Assembly (NCBI RefSeq): GCF_000718985.1
Contig: NZ_JODL01000026.1
Span: 1-64,000, forward strand
Reading direction: 5' to 3'
Origin: Streptomyces megasporus
GTDB taxonomy: Bacteria > Actinomycetota > Actinomycetes > Streptomycetales > Streptomycetaceae
DNA length: 64,000 nt
Part shown: piece by piece, positions 25,464 to 34,700 of the stretch
Numbering within the stretch: the first letter of the stretch is position 1
Layout: each line of letters opens with the position of its first letter
Program-made: the position numbers and the translations under genes
Notes under the pieces: generated by a model
Seen by the model: the letters and a program-made list of their open reading frames with translations, nothing else
Told to the model about the DNA's origin: nothing
Databases searched by the model: none

Positions 25464-26240
25464 GTGGAACTCGACGGCTACAAGATCATCGTCACGGGGA
25501 GCGCGCGCGGGATGGGAGCCGCCACGGTGCGCGCGTACGTCACCGCCGGAGCGCGCGTCATCGGCATGGACCTTGACCAGGAGGCCGGCGAGCGCGTGGC
25601 CCGGGACGCCACCCAGGCCGGTCCCGGATCGGCCGGCTTCATGAAGGTCGACGTCTCCAAGGCCGACGAGGTGACGCGGGCGTTCGACGCCGCGGCGGAG
25701 GAGATGGGCGGACTCGACGTCCTGGCCCACCCCGCCGCCATCCAGCGCCCCGGGGACGCCTCCACCGTCACCGTCGAGGACTGGGACCTGATGATGGCGG
25801 TCAACGTGCGGGGCACGATGCTCGCCAACCAGGCCGCGCACCGTCTCATGGCGCCGCGGAAGCGCGGTTCCATCATCAACTTCGGGTCGGTCTCCGGCCT
25901 GCGCCCCGAGCCGGTGGCCCCGGCCTACTCCGCGTCCAAGGGCGCCGTCCACTCCTGGACCCGCACCGCCGCCGCGGCCTGGGGGGCCGACGGCGTCCGG
26001 GTCAACGCGATCCTGCCGGCCATCGCCACCCCCATGTACGAGGAGGCCAAGGCGCGGATGACCGAGGACCAGCTCACGGCGCACTACTGGCAGAATGAGC
26101 AGTCGATCGCCTTGGGGCAGAAGTACGGGGACCCCGACCGCGACCTCGGTCCGGTGATGGTCTTCCTCGCCTCCGAGGCCTCCCGCTTCGTCACCGGACA
26201 ACTGCTTCCGGTCGACGGCGGTCAGGCTTCCGTACGTTGA
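25464..26240 (+). CDS. short-chain dehydrogenase/reductase with altered NNAG motif
   Basis: A 258-residue NAD(P)-dependent oxidoreductase. Start GTG 25464 has AAGGAG six bases upstream. Cofactor motif TGSARGMG near 11-18, acidic residue D after strand 2 (GMDLDQEAG) suggesting NAD. Catalytic Asn in MMAVNVRG, Ser in NFGSVSG, and Tyr/Lys in YSASKGA are all present. The usual NNAG after strand 4 is HPAA (LDVLAHPAAIQ), which is unusual. It precedes a TetR gene by 50 bases with a hairpin between. Substrate unknown. Confidence 0.9.
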   Translation: MELDGYKIIVTGSARGMGAATVRAYVTAGARVIGMDLDQEAGERVARDATQAGPGSAGFMKVDVSKADEVTRAFDAAAEEMGGLDVLAHPAAIQRPGDASTVTVEDWDLMMAVNVRGTMLANQAAHRLMAPRKRGSIINFGSVSGLRPEPVAPAYSASKGAVHSWTRTAAAAWGADGVRVNAILPAIATPMYEEAKARMTEDQLTAHYWQNEQSIALGQKYGDPDRDLGPVMVFLASEASRFVTGQLLPVDGGQASVR

Positions 26241-26246
26241 GTCCGG

Positions 26247-26279
26247 CCGGGGGTGCGCGCCTTCGGCCCGCACCCCCGG
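26247..26279 (+). terminator. hairpin between SDR and TetR genes
   Basis: CCGGGGGTGCG (26247-26257) and CGCACCCCCGG (26269-26279) around an 11-base loop. It ends 11 bases before the TetR start, so it may reduce read-through from the SDR gene or affect translation of TetR. Confidence 0.55.
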
Positions 26280-26290
26280 AAGGGAACCGC

Positions 26291-27001
26291 ATGTCCCGCA
26301 CCCCCGTGCGGCGCGGCAGCGCCGCCGCCGACCGTGCCGAGCCGCGCGCGGTACGGACCCGCGAGCGCGTGGTACGGGCTCTCCTCGACGCCCTCGCCGA
26401 AACCCCGCTGGAGGAGTTGTCGGTCGCGGACCTGTGCCGCCGCGCCGGTGTGCACCGGGTGACCTTCTACGGCCACTGGCCGGACATCCGCACCCTGGCG
26501 GCCGACGTGTTCGCCGAGGCCGTCGACCGTCTCGCGGGCGTGTCCGACGAGGCGATCGCGGCGGCCCGGACCCCCGTCGACCTGGCGGCGGTCTATCTGG
26601 TCGCCCTCCGCCGGCAGTTGCGGGAGCTCCTGGACCGCCGGGACACCTACCGCGTCCTGTTCTCCTCCGACGTCGACGCGGGTTTCCACCGACGTCTCAC
26701 CGAGGCCCTGCGCGAGCGCGCCGAGGCGGCGATCGCGCACCTGGCCCGGCTGGGCGTCGACGTGCCCGCCCGCGCCTCGGGATACCCGGCCCTGTTCGTG
26801 GCCGGGGGAGTGGTGACCGCGTTCCACGCCTGGGCCGTCGGCGAGGAGACCGACGTGGAGGCGGCTGCCGTCGGTATCGCCGCGCAGCTTCCCGGCTGGT
26901 GGCCGCGCGCGCACACGCCGGTGAACCCGCGGGCCGTCCCGGCCCCGGCGTCGGACGCCCCCCGGCGTCCACCCGTCCCGGGCGGCGAGACGTCGCGCTG
27001 A
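26291..27001 (+). CDS. TetR-family regulator
   Basis: A 236-residue TetR repressor. ATG 26291 follows GGAAGGG. Helix-turn-helix at about 24-67 (RERVVRALLDALAETPLEEL, VADLCRRAGVHRVTFYGHWP) then a helical ligand domain (YPALFVAGGVVTAFHAWAVG). The C-terminal 35 residues are disordered. It probably controls the SDR gene, or the carboxylase operon that begins 142 bases downstream. Confidence 0.92.
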   Translation: MSRTPVRRGSAAADRAEPRAVRTRERVVRALLDALAETPLEELSVADLCRRAGVHRVTFYGHWPDIRTLAADVFAEAVDRLAGVSDEAIAAARTPVDLAAVYLVALRRQLRELLDRRDTYRVLFSSDVDAGFHRRLTEALRERAEAAIAHLARLGVDVPARASGYPALFVAGGVVTAFHAWAVGEETDVEAAAVGIAAQLPGWWPRAHTPVNPRAVPAPASDAPRRPPVPGGETSR

Positions 27002-27053
27002 GACGCCGGGACGTCCGGCGGGCGGTCCGGTCGGGCCGTCCGCGCCCTCAAAA

Positions 27054-27075
27054 AATCATGCACGCATGCTTGATT
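27054..27075. promoter_or_regulatory. operator-like palindrome upstream of the carboxylase operon
   Basis: Imperfect 22-bp dyad beginning AATCATGCAC and ending CATGCTTGATT, with nine of eleven positions paired. It lies in an AT-rich island 68 bases before the operon's first gene. TetR-type regulators encoded immediately upstream and at the end of the operon are candidate binders. Confidence 0.5.
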
Positions 27076-27142
27076 CCTCCTCCCGGCACTGTCACGCTCA
27101 CCGAACGGGCTGTGACGCGGGGTCGGACGACGGGAGGACGGC

Positions 27143-28000
27143 GTGTCCGGAACGGCGGCGGACGAGGTGCTGCGGGACCTGCGGGACGAGAGCGAGGAGT
27201 TGGACGCGCTCGTCGCGCCCCTGGCCGAGGCGGCCGACGAACGGTGGAGGGCCGACACGCCGTCGCCCGGCTGGACCGTCGCCCACCAGATCGCCCACCT
27301 CGCCTGGACCGACCGACGCGCCCTGTCGGCCGTCCGGGACCCGGAGACGTTCCGGCGGGAGGCGGAGGATGCGTTCGCGGACCCCGGCGCCGTGGACACC
27401 CTTGTGGACGACGGAGCCCGGCGCGGCGCCGCGCTGCCGCCCGGTGAACTGCTGGAGACCTGGCGCGCCGGCCGCCGGGCGCTCGCGACCGCGCTGGAGG
27501 AGTCGGCCGCGCGGCCGGGGAGACACCGCCTCCCCTGGTACGGACCGCCGATGAGCGTGGCCGGCATGGCGACGGCCCGGCTGATGGAGACGTGGGCGCA
27601 CGGCGAGGACGTCGCCGAGACGTTGGGCGTGCGGCGCGCGCCGACCGCCCGGCTGCGGCACGTGGCACGGCTCGGCGCACGGACCCGGGACTTCGCCTAC
27701 GCGGTGAACGGACTGGAACCGCCCGCCGAACCGTTCCGCGTCGAGCTGACCCCGCCCCCGGAAGCCGTCCCCGACACCCGCGCCCGCTGGGCGTACGGCC
27801 CCGAGGACGCCCCACAGCGGGTCAGCGGACCGGCGCTGGACTTCTGCCTCCTCGTCACCCGGCGCGTGCACCGCGACGACACCGCCCTGCGGGCCGAGGG
27901 CGCCGACGCCGAACGCTGGCTCGGCATCGCCCAGGCCTTCGCCGGACCGCCCGGCGCCGGACGCGAACCGGGAACCCGCGACGTCGAGGGCCCGCGATGA
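27143..28000 (+). CDS. TIGR03084-family putative metal-binding protein
   Basis: A 285-residue protein of the DinB/mycothiol-dependent maleylpyruvate-isomerase-like superfamily, TIGR03084 subgroup. The N-terminal helical bundle carries possible metal-binding histidines in TVAHQIAHLAWTD (near 47-55) and ETWAHGEDVAE (near 150). Start GTG 27143 follows GGAGG. Its stop overlaps the AtuA start by four bases (ATGA), so it is coupled to the operon. Biochemical function is unknown; mycothiol-linked chemistry or acyl-CoA handling are possible. Confidence 0.85.
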   Translation: MSGTAADEVLRDLRDESEELDALVAPLAEAADERWRADTPSPGWTVAHQIAHLAWTDRRALSAVRDPETFRREAEDAFADPGAVDTLVDDGARRGAALPPGELLETWRAGRRALATALEESAARPGRHRLPWYGPPMSVAGMATARLMETWAHGEDVAETLGVRRAPTARLRHVARLGARTRDFAYAVNGLEPPAEPFRVELTPPPEAVPDTRARWAYGPEDAPQRVSGPALDFCLLVTRRVHRDDTALRAEGADAERWLGIAQAFAGPPGAGREPGTRDVEGPR

Positions 28001-29724
28001 GCGCCCCCGCGAACGGCGCGCTGAGGATCGGGAACGCCTCCGGCTTCTACGGCGACCGCCTCGACGCGGTGCGCGAGATGCTCACCGGCGGCGAACTCGA
28101 CGTCCTGACCGGCGACTACCTGGCCGAGGCGACCATGGCGATCCTCGGCCGGGACCGGCTGAAGGACCCCGGGCTCGGCTACGCCAGGACCTTCCCGCGC
28201 CAACTGGAGGACACCCTCGGCCTGGCCGTCGAACGCGGCGTCGCCCTGGTGACCAACGCCGGCGGACTCAACCCGGCAGGCCTCGCCGAGCGGATACGCG
28301 AGCTGGCCGACCGGCTCGGCGTACCGGCGAAGGTGGCACACGTCGAAGGCGACGACCTGTCGGACCGGGGCGGTTGGGGCGAGGGCGTCCTCACCGCCAA
28401 CGCCTACCTCGGCGGCGCCGGCATCACCGCCTGCCTGAACGCCGGCGCCGACGTGGTGGTGACCGGCCGGGTGACCGACGCCGCGCTGGTCACCGGAGCC
28501 GCCGCCGCCCACTTCGGCTGGGACGTGGACGATCCCCGCGACCGCGACGCACTGGCCGGAGCCGTCGTCGCCGGACACGTCCTGGAGTGCGGCACCCAGG
28601 CGACCGGCGGAAACTACTCCTTCTTCGCCGCCGAGCGGATCGACGTGCGCCACCCCGGATTCCCCCTGGCCGAACTGCACGACGACGGAAGCTCGGTGAT
28701 CACCAAGCACCCCGGCACCGGCGGCGCGGTCACCGTCGGCACCGTGACCGCCCAACTGCTGTACGAGACCGACGGCGCGCGCTACGCCGGTCCCGACGTG
28801 ACGGCGCGGCTGGACACGGCGCGGCTGCGGACCGACGGGGAGGACCGGGTACGGATCGAGGGCGTGCGCGGCGAGGCCCCGCCCCCCACGCTCAAGGTGG
28901 GCCTGACCCGCCTGGGCGGCTTCCGCAACGAGGTCGTGTTCGTGCTGACCGGCCTCGACATCGAGACCAAGGCGGCCCTGGTGCGGGAGCAGATGGAGGC
29001 CCGTCTGGACACCGCGCCCGGCGGACGCCCCCGGGAGGTCCACTGGACGTTGGCCCGCACCGACCACGCGGACGCTCCCGTGCAGGAGGAGGCGAGCGCG
29101 CTGCTCCGGCTCGTCGTGCGGGACGCGGAGGAGGGCCGGGTGGGCCGGACCGTCGGCGCCGCCGCGGTCGAGCTGGCGCTCGGCAGCCACCCCGGCTTCC
29201 ACGTCACCGCCCCACCGGGGAAGGGCGTGCCGTACGTGCTGTTCGAGGCGGCCTTCCTGGACGCGGCCGAGGTGCCGCACACGGCCGTGCTGCCGGACGG
29301 ACGGCGGATCACCGTGCCGCCGCCGCGGGAGACCCGCCCCCTGACGCCGGTCGAGGAACCGCCACTGCCCGAACCGCCGCCGGCGCCGCGCGCGACGCGC
29401 CGGGTGCCGCTGGGCACCCTGATCGGCGCCCGGAGCGGCGACAAGGGCGGCAGCGCCAACATCGGCCTGTGGGCGCGGAGCGAGGAGGCGTGGCGCTGGC
29501 TGGCGCACACCCTCACCGTCGACGCGCTCCGCGAACTGCTGCCGGAGGTCGCCCCGCTGCCCGTCACCCGGCACGTGCTGCCCGGACTGCGCGCCCTGAA
29601 CTTCACGATCGACGCGATCCTCGGCGGGGGCGCGGCCTCCCGGGCCCGTTTCGACCCGCAGGCCAAGGCGCTGGGGGAGTGGCTGCGCTCCCGCCACATC
29701 GACATACCCGAGGAGCCGCTGTGA
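27997..29724 (+). CDS. atuA: AtuA-family acyclic terpene utilisation protein (DUF1446)
   Basis: A 575-residue protein of the AtuA family. Residues 1-450 hold the DUF1446 domain (IGNASGFYGDRLDAVREML, GDYLAEATMAIL, TNAGGLNPAGLAERIREL, GRVTDAALVTGAAAAHFGW); residues about 470-575 hold a second domain (VPLGTLIGARSGDKGGSANI) seen as a separate AtuA-like subunit elsewhere. AtuA in Pseudomonas belongs to citronellol/geraniol degradation, but its reaction is undefined. It overlaps both neighbours by four bases (27997-28000, 29721-29724), so the genes are tightly coupled. Confidence 0.93.
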   Translation: MSAPANGALRIGNASGFYGDRLDAVREMLTGGELDVLTGDYLAEATMAILGRDRLKDPGLGYARTFPRQLEDTLGLAVERGVALVTNAGGLNPAGLAERIRELADRLGVPAKVAHVEGDDLSDRGGWGEGVLTANAYLGGAGITACLNAGADVVVTGRVTDAALVTGAAAAHFGWDVDDPRDRDALAGAVVAGHVLECGTQATGGNYSFFAAERIDVRHPGFPLAELHDDGSSVITKHPGTGGAVTVGTVTAQLLYETDGARYAGPDVTARLDTARLRTDGEDRVRIEGVRGEAPPPTLKVGLTRLGGFRNEVVFVLTGLDIETKAALVREQMEARLDTAPGGRPREVHWTLARTDHADAPVQEEASALLRLVVRDAEEGRVGRTVGAAAVELALGSHPGFHVTAPPGKGVPYVLFEAAFLDAAEVPHTAVLPDGRRITVPPPRETRPLTPVEEPPLPEPPPAPRATRRVPLGTLIGARSGDKGGSANIGLWARSEEAWRWLAHTLTVDALRELLPEVAPLPVTRHVLPGLRALNFTIDAILGGGAASRARFDPQAKALGEWLRSRHIDIPEEPL

Positions 29725-31325
29725 CCGTGCTGCGATCGGCGCTGGACACCTCGGCACCGGAGTACACCGCGAACCGCGAGGCGATGCTCGCCAAACTGGC
29801 CGAGCTGGAGGCCGAGCACGCCAAGACCCTGGCGGGCGGCGGCGAGAAGTACGTCGCCCGACACCGGGCGAGGGGCAGGCTCCTCGCCCGCGAGCGCGTC
29901 GAGCTGCTGCTCGACCCCGACACCCCGTTCCTGGAGCTGTCCCCGCTGGCGGCCTGGGGCAGCGACTACGCCGTCGGCGCCTCGCTCGTCACCGGCATCG
30001 GCGTGATCGAGGGCGTCGAGTGCCTGATCACCGCCAACGACCCGACGGTGCGCGGCGGCGCGAGCAACCCCTGGACGCTGCGGAAGGCGCTGCGGGCCAA
30101 CGAGATCGCGCGGGCCAACCGGCTGCCGGTCGTCAGTCTGGTGGAGTCGGGCGGCGCGGACCTGCCCGGCCAGAAGGAGGTCTTCATCCCGGGCGGCGCG
30201 CTCTTCAAGGACCTCACCCGGCTCAGCGAGGCCGGCATCCCGACGATCGCGGTCGTCTTCGGCAACTCCACGGCCGGGGGCGCCTACGTACCGGGCATGT
30301 CCGACCACGTGATCATGGTCGATCGGGCCGCCAAGGTGTTCCTCGGCGGCCCGCCGCTGGTGAGGATGGCCACCGGCGAGGAGGCCGAGGAAGAGGAGTT
30401 GGGCGGCGCCGACATGCACGCCCGCGTCTCCGGGCTCGCCGACCACTTCGCCGTGGACGAACCGGACGCGCTGCGCCAGGCCCGTCGCGTCGTCGCCCGC
30501 CTCAACCGGCGCAGGGCGCACCCCGCCCCCGACCCGGCGACCGTCCGGCCGCCGCGCCACGACGAGGAGGAACTGCCGGGCATCGTGCCCGACGATCTCA
30601 GGGTGCCGTTCGACCCGCGCGAGGTGATCGCCCGGATCGTCGACGACTCCGACTTCGACGAGTTCAAACCGCGCTACGGCGCCGGCCTGACGACCGGCTG
30701 GGCAGCGCTCCACGGCCACCCCCTCGGCATCCTGGCGAACGCCCGGGGCGTGCTGTTCAGCGAGGAGTCGCAGAAGGCCGCCCAGTTCGTCCAACTCGCC
30801 AACCAACGCGACATCCCCCTGCTCTTCCTGCACAACACCACCGGCTACATGGTCGGCAGGGAGTACGAGCGGGGCGGCATCGTCAAGCACGGCGCCATGA
30901 TGATCAACGCGGTGTCCAACTCGAAGGTCCCGCACCTGTCGGTGCTGATGGGGGCGAGTTACGGCGCCGGCCACTACGGCATGTGCGGCCGGGCGTACGA
31001 CCCCCGCTTCCTCTTCTCCTGGCCCAGCGCCAAGTCCGCCGTCATGGGACCACGGCAGCTCGCCGGGGTGCTCTCCACCGTGATGCGCGAATCCGCGGCG
31101 GCGAAGGGCCTGCCCTACGACGAGGAGGGCGACGCGGCGCTGCGCGCGATGGTCGAGCGGCAGATCGAGGCCGAGTCGCTGCCGATGTTCCTCTCCGGAC
31201 GGCTCTACGACGACGGCGTCATCGACCCGCGCGACACGCGCACCGTGCTCGGCATCTGCCTGTCGGTCCTGCACACCGCGCCGGTGACGGGCGCGCGGGG
31301 CGGCTACGGCGTCTTCCGAATGTGA
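29721..31325 (+). CDS. atuC: acyl-CoA carboxylase, carboxyltransferase subunit (AtuC/LiuB-like)
   Basis: A 534-residue beta subunit that moves CO2 from biotin to an acyl-CoA. Start GTG 29721 overlaps the AtuA stop. N- and C-terminal crotonase-like halves are visible (GIGVIEGVECLITANDPTVR, SGGADLPGQ ... FGNSTAGGAYVPGMSDH; and LFLHNTTGYMVGREYERGG, LMGASYGAGHYGMCGRAYDP, FSWPSAKSAVMG). The FSWPSAKSAVMG and HNTTG motifs are typical of methylcrotonyl- and geranyl-CoA carboxylase beta subunits. Together with the downstream biotin subunit it forms a complete carboxylase. Confidence 0.95.
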   Translation: MTVLRSALDTSAPEYTANREAMLAKLAELEAEHAKTLAGGGEKYVARHRARGRLLARERVELLLDPDTPFLELSPLAAWGSDYAVGASLVTGIGVIEGVECLITANDPTVRGGASNPWTLRKALRANEIARANRLPVVSLVESGGADLPGQKEVFIPGGALFKDLTRLSEAGIPTIAVVFGNSTAGGAYVPGMSDHVIMVDRAAKVFLGGPPLVRMATGEEAEEEELGGADMHARVSGLADHFAVDEPDALRQARRVVARLNRRRAHPAPDPATVRPPRHDEEELPGIVPDDLRVPFDPREVIARIVDDSDFDEFKPRYGAGLTTGWAALHGHPLGILANARGVLFSEESQKAAQFVQLANQRDIPLLFLHNTTGYMVGREYERGGIVKHGAMMINAVSNSKVPHLSVLMGASYGAGHYGMCGRAYDPRFLFSWPSAKSAVMGPRQLAGVLSTVMRESAAAKGLPYDEEGDAALRAMVERQIEAESLPMFLSGRLYDDGVIDPRDTRTVLGICLSVLHTAPVTGARGGYGVFRM

Positions 31326-31333
31326 GGGTGGGA

Positions 31334-33361
31334 ATGGCGGAGGCACACGTGCACGGGCGGACGATCGGATCCGTCCTGGTCGCCAACCGAGGCGAGGTGG
31401 CCCGGCGGGTCTTCCACACCTGCCGGAGACTGGGCATCGCGACCGTCGCCGTCCACTCGGACACCGACGCGGACGCCCTCCACACACGGGAGGCCGACGC
31501 GGCCGTACGGCTGCCCGGCCACACGCCCGCCGACACCTACCTGCGCGGCGAGTCGATCGTCAAGGCCGCGCTGACGGCCGGAGCGGACGCCGTCCACCCC
31601 GGTTACGGCTTCCTCTCCGAGAACGCCGGCTTCGCGCGGCTGGTGCGGGACGCGGGCCTGCTCTGGATCGGCCCACCGCCCGAGGCCATCGAGGCCATGG
31701 CCTCCAAGATCCGCGCCAAGGAGCTGATGGCGGAGGCCGGGGTGCCGGTGCTGACGCCGGTACCGCCCGAGGAGGCGCGGGAGGAACACCTGCCGCTGTT
31801 GGTCAAGGCGGCGGCGGGCGGCGGTGGGCGCGGCATGCGGATCGTGCGCGAACCGGCCGCGCTGGACGGCGAGATCCGCGCGGCGTCGGCGGAGGCGACC
31901 GCGGCGTTCGGGGACGGCGAGGTCTTCGTCGAGCCCTACGTCGAACGCGGGCGGCACATCGAGGTGCAGGTACTGGCCGACGCGCACGGCACGGTGTGGA
32001 CCCTGGGCACCCGCGACTGCTCGCTCCAACGCCGTCACCAGAAGGTGGTGGAGGAGGCCCCCGCCCCCTCCCCGGACGGTGCCCTGGACGCCGAACTCCG
32101 CGAGGCGGCCGAGCGGGCGGCGCGCGCCGTCGGCTACCGGGGCGCGGGCACGGTGGAGTTCCTCGTCGCGGACGACGGGCGGGCGTACTTCCTGGAGATG
32201 AACACCCGCCTCCAGGTCGAACACCCCGTCACCGAGTGCGTGTACGGGATCGACCTCGTCGCGCTGCAACTGCGGATCGCGGAGGGCGCCGCCCTGCCCG
32301 ACGCCACACCCCCGGCACCGCGCGGACACGCCGTCGAGGCCCGCCTCTACGCGGAGGACCCGGCCCGGGGGTGGCGGCCCCGGGTCGGACGCCTGCACCG
32401 GCTGTCGGTGCCCGCCGACACCGCGTTCGAGACCGCGCCCGCCGACCGTGGAGTGCGCCTGGACTCCGGCGTGGCCGACGGCGACGAGATCACCGCGCAC
32501 TACGACCCGATGCTCGCCAAGGTCGTCGCCTGGGCGCCGACCCGCGACGAGGCCCTGCGGAGACTCGCGCACACCCTGGAGCGGGCCCGGATCCATGGCC
32601 CGGCCACCAACCGCGACCTGCTGGTGCGGACGCTGCGGCACCCCGACGTCGTCTCCGGACGCCTCGACACCGGCTTCTACGACCGCCGGCTGCCGGAGCT
32701 GTGCGACGGGCACGGGGACGGACGCGAGGAGGACGACCGGCACACGCGGATCGCCGCGCTCGCGGCGGCACTGGCGGACGCCGCGGCGCGCACCGCCGCC
32801 GCGCGGACCGTCTCCGGACGGCTCGGCGGCTGGCGCAACCTCCCCTCGACACCGCAGAGCAAGCGGTACCGGGCCGAGCCCGACGGGACGGAGTGGGAGG
32901 TCCGCTACCGACCGGTGCGCGGCGGCCCGCCCCGACCCGAGGACCTGCCGGGCGTACGGACGCTGCGGGCCGGCGCCGACCGGGTGGAGCTGGAGGTCGA
33001 CGGCGTACGCCGCGCCTTCGACGTCGCGGCGTACGGGGACGGTCCGGACGGACGGGACCGGGTCTTCGTCGACTCGTCGCTCGGCTCCCGCGCGTTCACG
33101 GTACTGCCGCGCTTCCCGGAACCGGAGGACCGCACCGAACCGGGTTCGCTGCTGGCGCGGACACCGGGCACGGTCGTCCGTGTCGCCGACGGGCTCGCCG
33201 TCGGCGACACGGTGACGGCGGGCCGGCCACTGCTGTGGCTGGAGGCCATGAAGATGGAGCACCCCGTCACCGCACCGACCGACGGGGTGCTGCGGGAACT
33301 GCGGGTGAGGACCGGGCAACAGGTCGACGTCGGCACGGTCCTCGCCGTGGTCGCACCGTGA
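31334..33361 (+). CDS. atuF: acyl-CoA carboxylase, biotin carboxylase/BCCP subunit (AtuF/LiuD-like)
   Basis: A 675-residue alpha subunit. ATP-grasp biotin carboxylase domain about 10-455 (VLVANRGEVARR, HPGYGFLSENAGFA, KAAAGGGGRGMRIV, MNTRLQVEHPVTE), a middle beta domain, and a C-terminal biotinyl domain with the biotin lysine in AMKMEH at K640. Start ATG 31334; GTG 31328 is also possible. With the upstream beta subunit it carboxylates an acyl-CoA, most likely a branched or terpenoid-derived 3-methylcrotonyl/geranyl-CoA type by operon context. Confidence 0.95.
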   Translation: MAEAHVHGRTIGSVLVANRGEVARRVFHTCRRLGIATVAVHSDTDADALHTREADAAVRLPGHTPADTYLRGESIVKAALTAGADAVHPGYGFLSENAGFARLVRDAGLLWIGPPPEAIEAMASKIRAKELMAEAGVPVLTPVPPEEAREEHLPLLVKAAAGGGGRGMRIVREPAALDGEIRAASAEATAAFGDGEVFVEPYVERGRHIEVQVLADAHGTVWTLGTRDCSLQRRHQKVVEEAPAPSPDGALDAELREAAERAARAVGYRGAGTVEFLVADDGRAYFLEMNTRLQVEHPVTECVYGIDLVALQLRIAEGAALPDATPPAPRGHAVEARLYAEDPARGWRPRVGRLHRLSVPADTAFETAPADRGVRLDSGVADGDEITAHYDPMLAKVVAWAPTRDEALRRLAHTLERARIHGPATNRDLLVRTLRHPDVVSGRLDTGFYDRRLPELCDGHGDGREEDDRHTRIAALAAALADAAARTAAARTVSGRLGGWRNLPSTPQSKRYRAEPDGTEWEVRYRPVRGGPPRPEDLPGVRTLRAGADRVELEVDGVRRAFDVAAYGDGPDGRDRVFVDSSLGSRAFTVLPRFPEPEDRTEPGSLLARTPGTVVRVADGLAVGDTVTAGRPLLWLEAMKMEHPVTAPTDGVLRELRVRTGQQVDVGTVLAVVAP

Positions 33362-33425
33362 GCCGGCACCTCGGCACCCACACCGGGAGGCTCCCGACCC
33401 GGCGAACCCGACGAAGGAGACGGGC

Positions 33426-34643
33426 ATGACCGGCAACCGACGTGCCACGGGCACGGACACGACACTGCTGGAGAGCGAGGAGCAGCGGGCACTGCGCGAG
33501 GCCGTCGCCGCGCTCGGCCGACGGTACGGACGCGAGTACTTCGAACGGGTGCGTCTGGCCGGCGGCCAGACCGACGAGCTGTGGCGCGAGGCCGGCGAAC
33601 TCGGCTACCTCGGCGTCGGACTCCCCGAGGAGTACGGGGGCGGTGGCGGCGGCATCACCGAGCTGTCCATCGTGCTGGAGGAGCTGGGCGCGGCCGGCTG
33701 CCCGCTGCTCATGCTCATCGTCACCCCCGCCATCACCGGCACCGTCATCGCCCGCTTCGGCACCGACGCGCAGAAGAGCGCCTGGCTGCCCGGACTCGCC
33801 GACGGCAGCCGCAAGATGGCGTTCGGCATCACCGAGCCGGACGCCGGCTCCAACTCACACCGCATCACCACCACCGCCCGCCGCGATGGCCGGGGGAACC
33901 CCCGGACGGGCTCCAAGGGAGGCTGGGTGCTCACCGGCCGCAAGGTCTTCGTCTCCGGCGTGGACATCGCCGACGCCACCCTCGTCGTCGGCCGCACCGA
34001 GGACGCCCGCACGGGCAGGCTCAAGCCGTGCCTGTTCATCGTCCCCCGAGACGCCCCCGGCTTCTCCCACCGCGGGATCGAGATGGAACTGGCCGCCCCG
34101 GAGAAGCAGTTCGAACTTCTCCTGGACGACGTACGGCTGCCCGCCGACGCGCTCGTCGGCGAGGAGGACGCGGGCCTGCTCCAACTCTTCGCCGGACTGA
34201 ACCCCGAACGGATCATGACCGCCGCGTTCGCGATCGGCATGGGCCGGTTCGCGCTGGAACGAGCCGTGGACTACGCCCGCACCCGACAGGTGTGGAAGGA
34301 ACCGATCGGCGCCCACCAGGCCATCGCCCACCCACTGGCCCGGGCGCACATCGAGATCGAACTGGCCCGTCTGATGACCCGCAAGGCGGCACAGCTCCAC
34401 GACGCGGGCGACGACACGGGCGCGGGCGAGGCGGCCAACATGGCCAAGTACGCGGCGGGAGAGGCCTGTGCCCGCGCCGTGGACCAGTCCGTGCACACCC
34501 TCGGCGGCAACGGCCTCACCCGCGAGTACGGGCTGGCCTCCCTGGTCACCGCGGCCCGCGTCGCCCGCATCGCACCGGTCAGCCGGGAGATGATCCTCAA
34601 CTTCGTCTCCCACCGGACCCTGGGACTGCCCAAGTCCTACTGA
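33426..34643 (+). CDS. acyl-CoA dehydrogenase
   Basis: A 405-residue flavoenzyme introducing the alpha-beta double bond into an acyl-CoA. The three-domain layout is visible: N-terminal helices (ALGRRYGREYFERVRLAGGQ), beta domain with FGITEPDAGSNSHRI for substrate and FAD, and C-terminal helices with AIGMGRFALERAVDYARTRQ and TLGGNGLTREYGLASLV. Start ATG 33426 follows GAAGGAG. In the Atu/Liu-type pathways it works before the carboxylase (AtuD/LiuA role). An insertion near 154-165 (DGRGNPRTGSKGG) is Gly-rich. Confidence 0.94.
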   Translation: MTGNRRATGTDTTLLESEEQRALREAVAALGRRYGREYFERVRLAGGQTDELWREAGELGYLGVGLPEEYGGGGGGITELSIVLEELGAAGCPLLMLIVTPAITGTVIARFGTDAQKSAWLPGLADGSRKMAFGITEPDAGSNSHRITTTARRDGRGNPRTGSKGGWVLTGRKVFVSGVDIADATLVVGRTEDARTGRLKPCLFIVPRDAPGFSHRGIEMELAAPEKQFELLLDDVRLPADALVGEEDAGLLQLFAGLNPERIMTAAFAIGMGRFALERAVDYARTRQVWKEPIGAHQAIAHPLARAHIEIELARLMTRKAAQLHDAGDDTGAGEAANMAKYAAGEACARAVDQSVHTLGGNGLTREYGLASLVTAARVARIAPVSREMILNFVSHRTLGLPKSY

Positions 34644-34700
34644 CTCCCTCCGCTTTCGGGACGGACGCGGGAGGGGACTCACCGAGAGGAGCGACACAAA

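Noticed and set aside
28782-31487. 900-codon minus-strand ORF across the AtuA/carboxylase genes
   Set aside because: Shadow of well-conserved plus-strand genes. No motif or start signal supports it.
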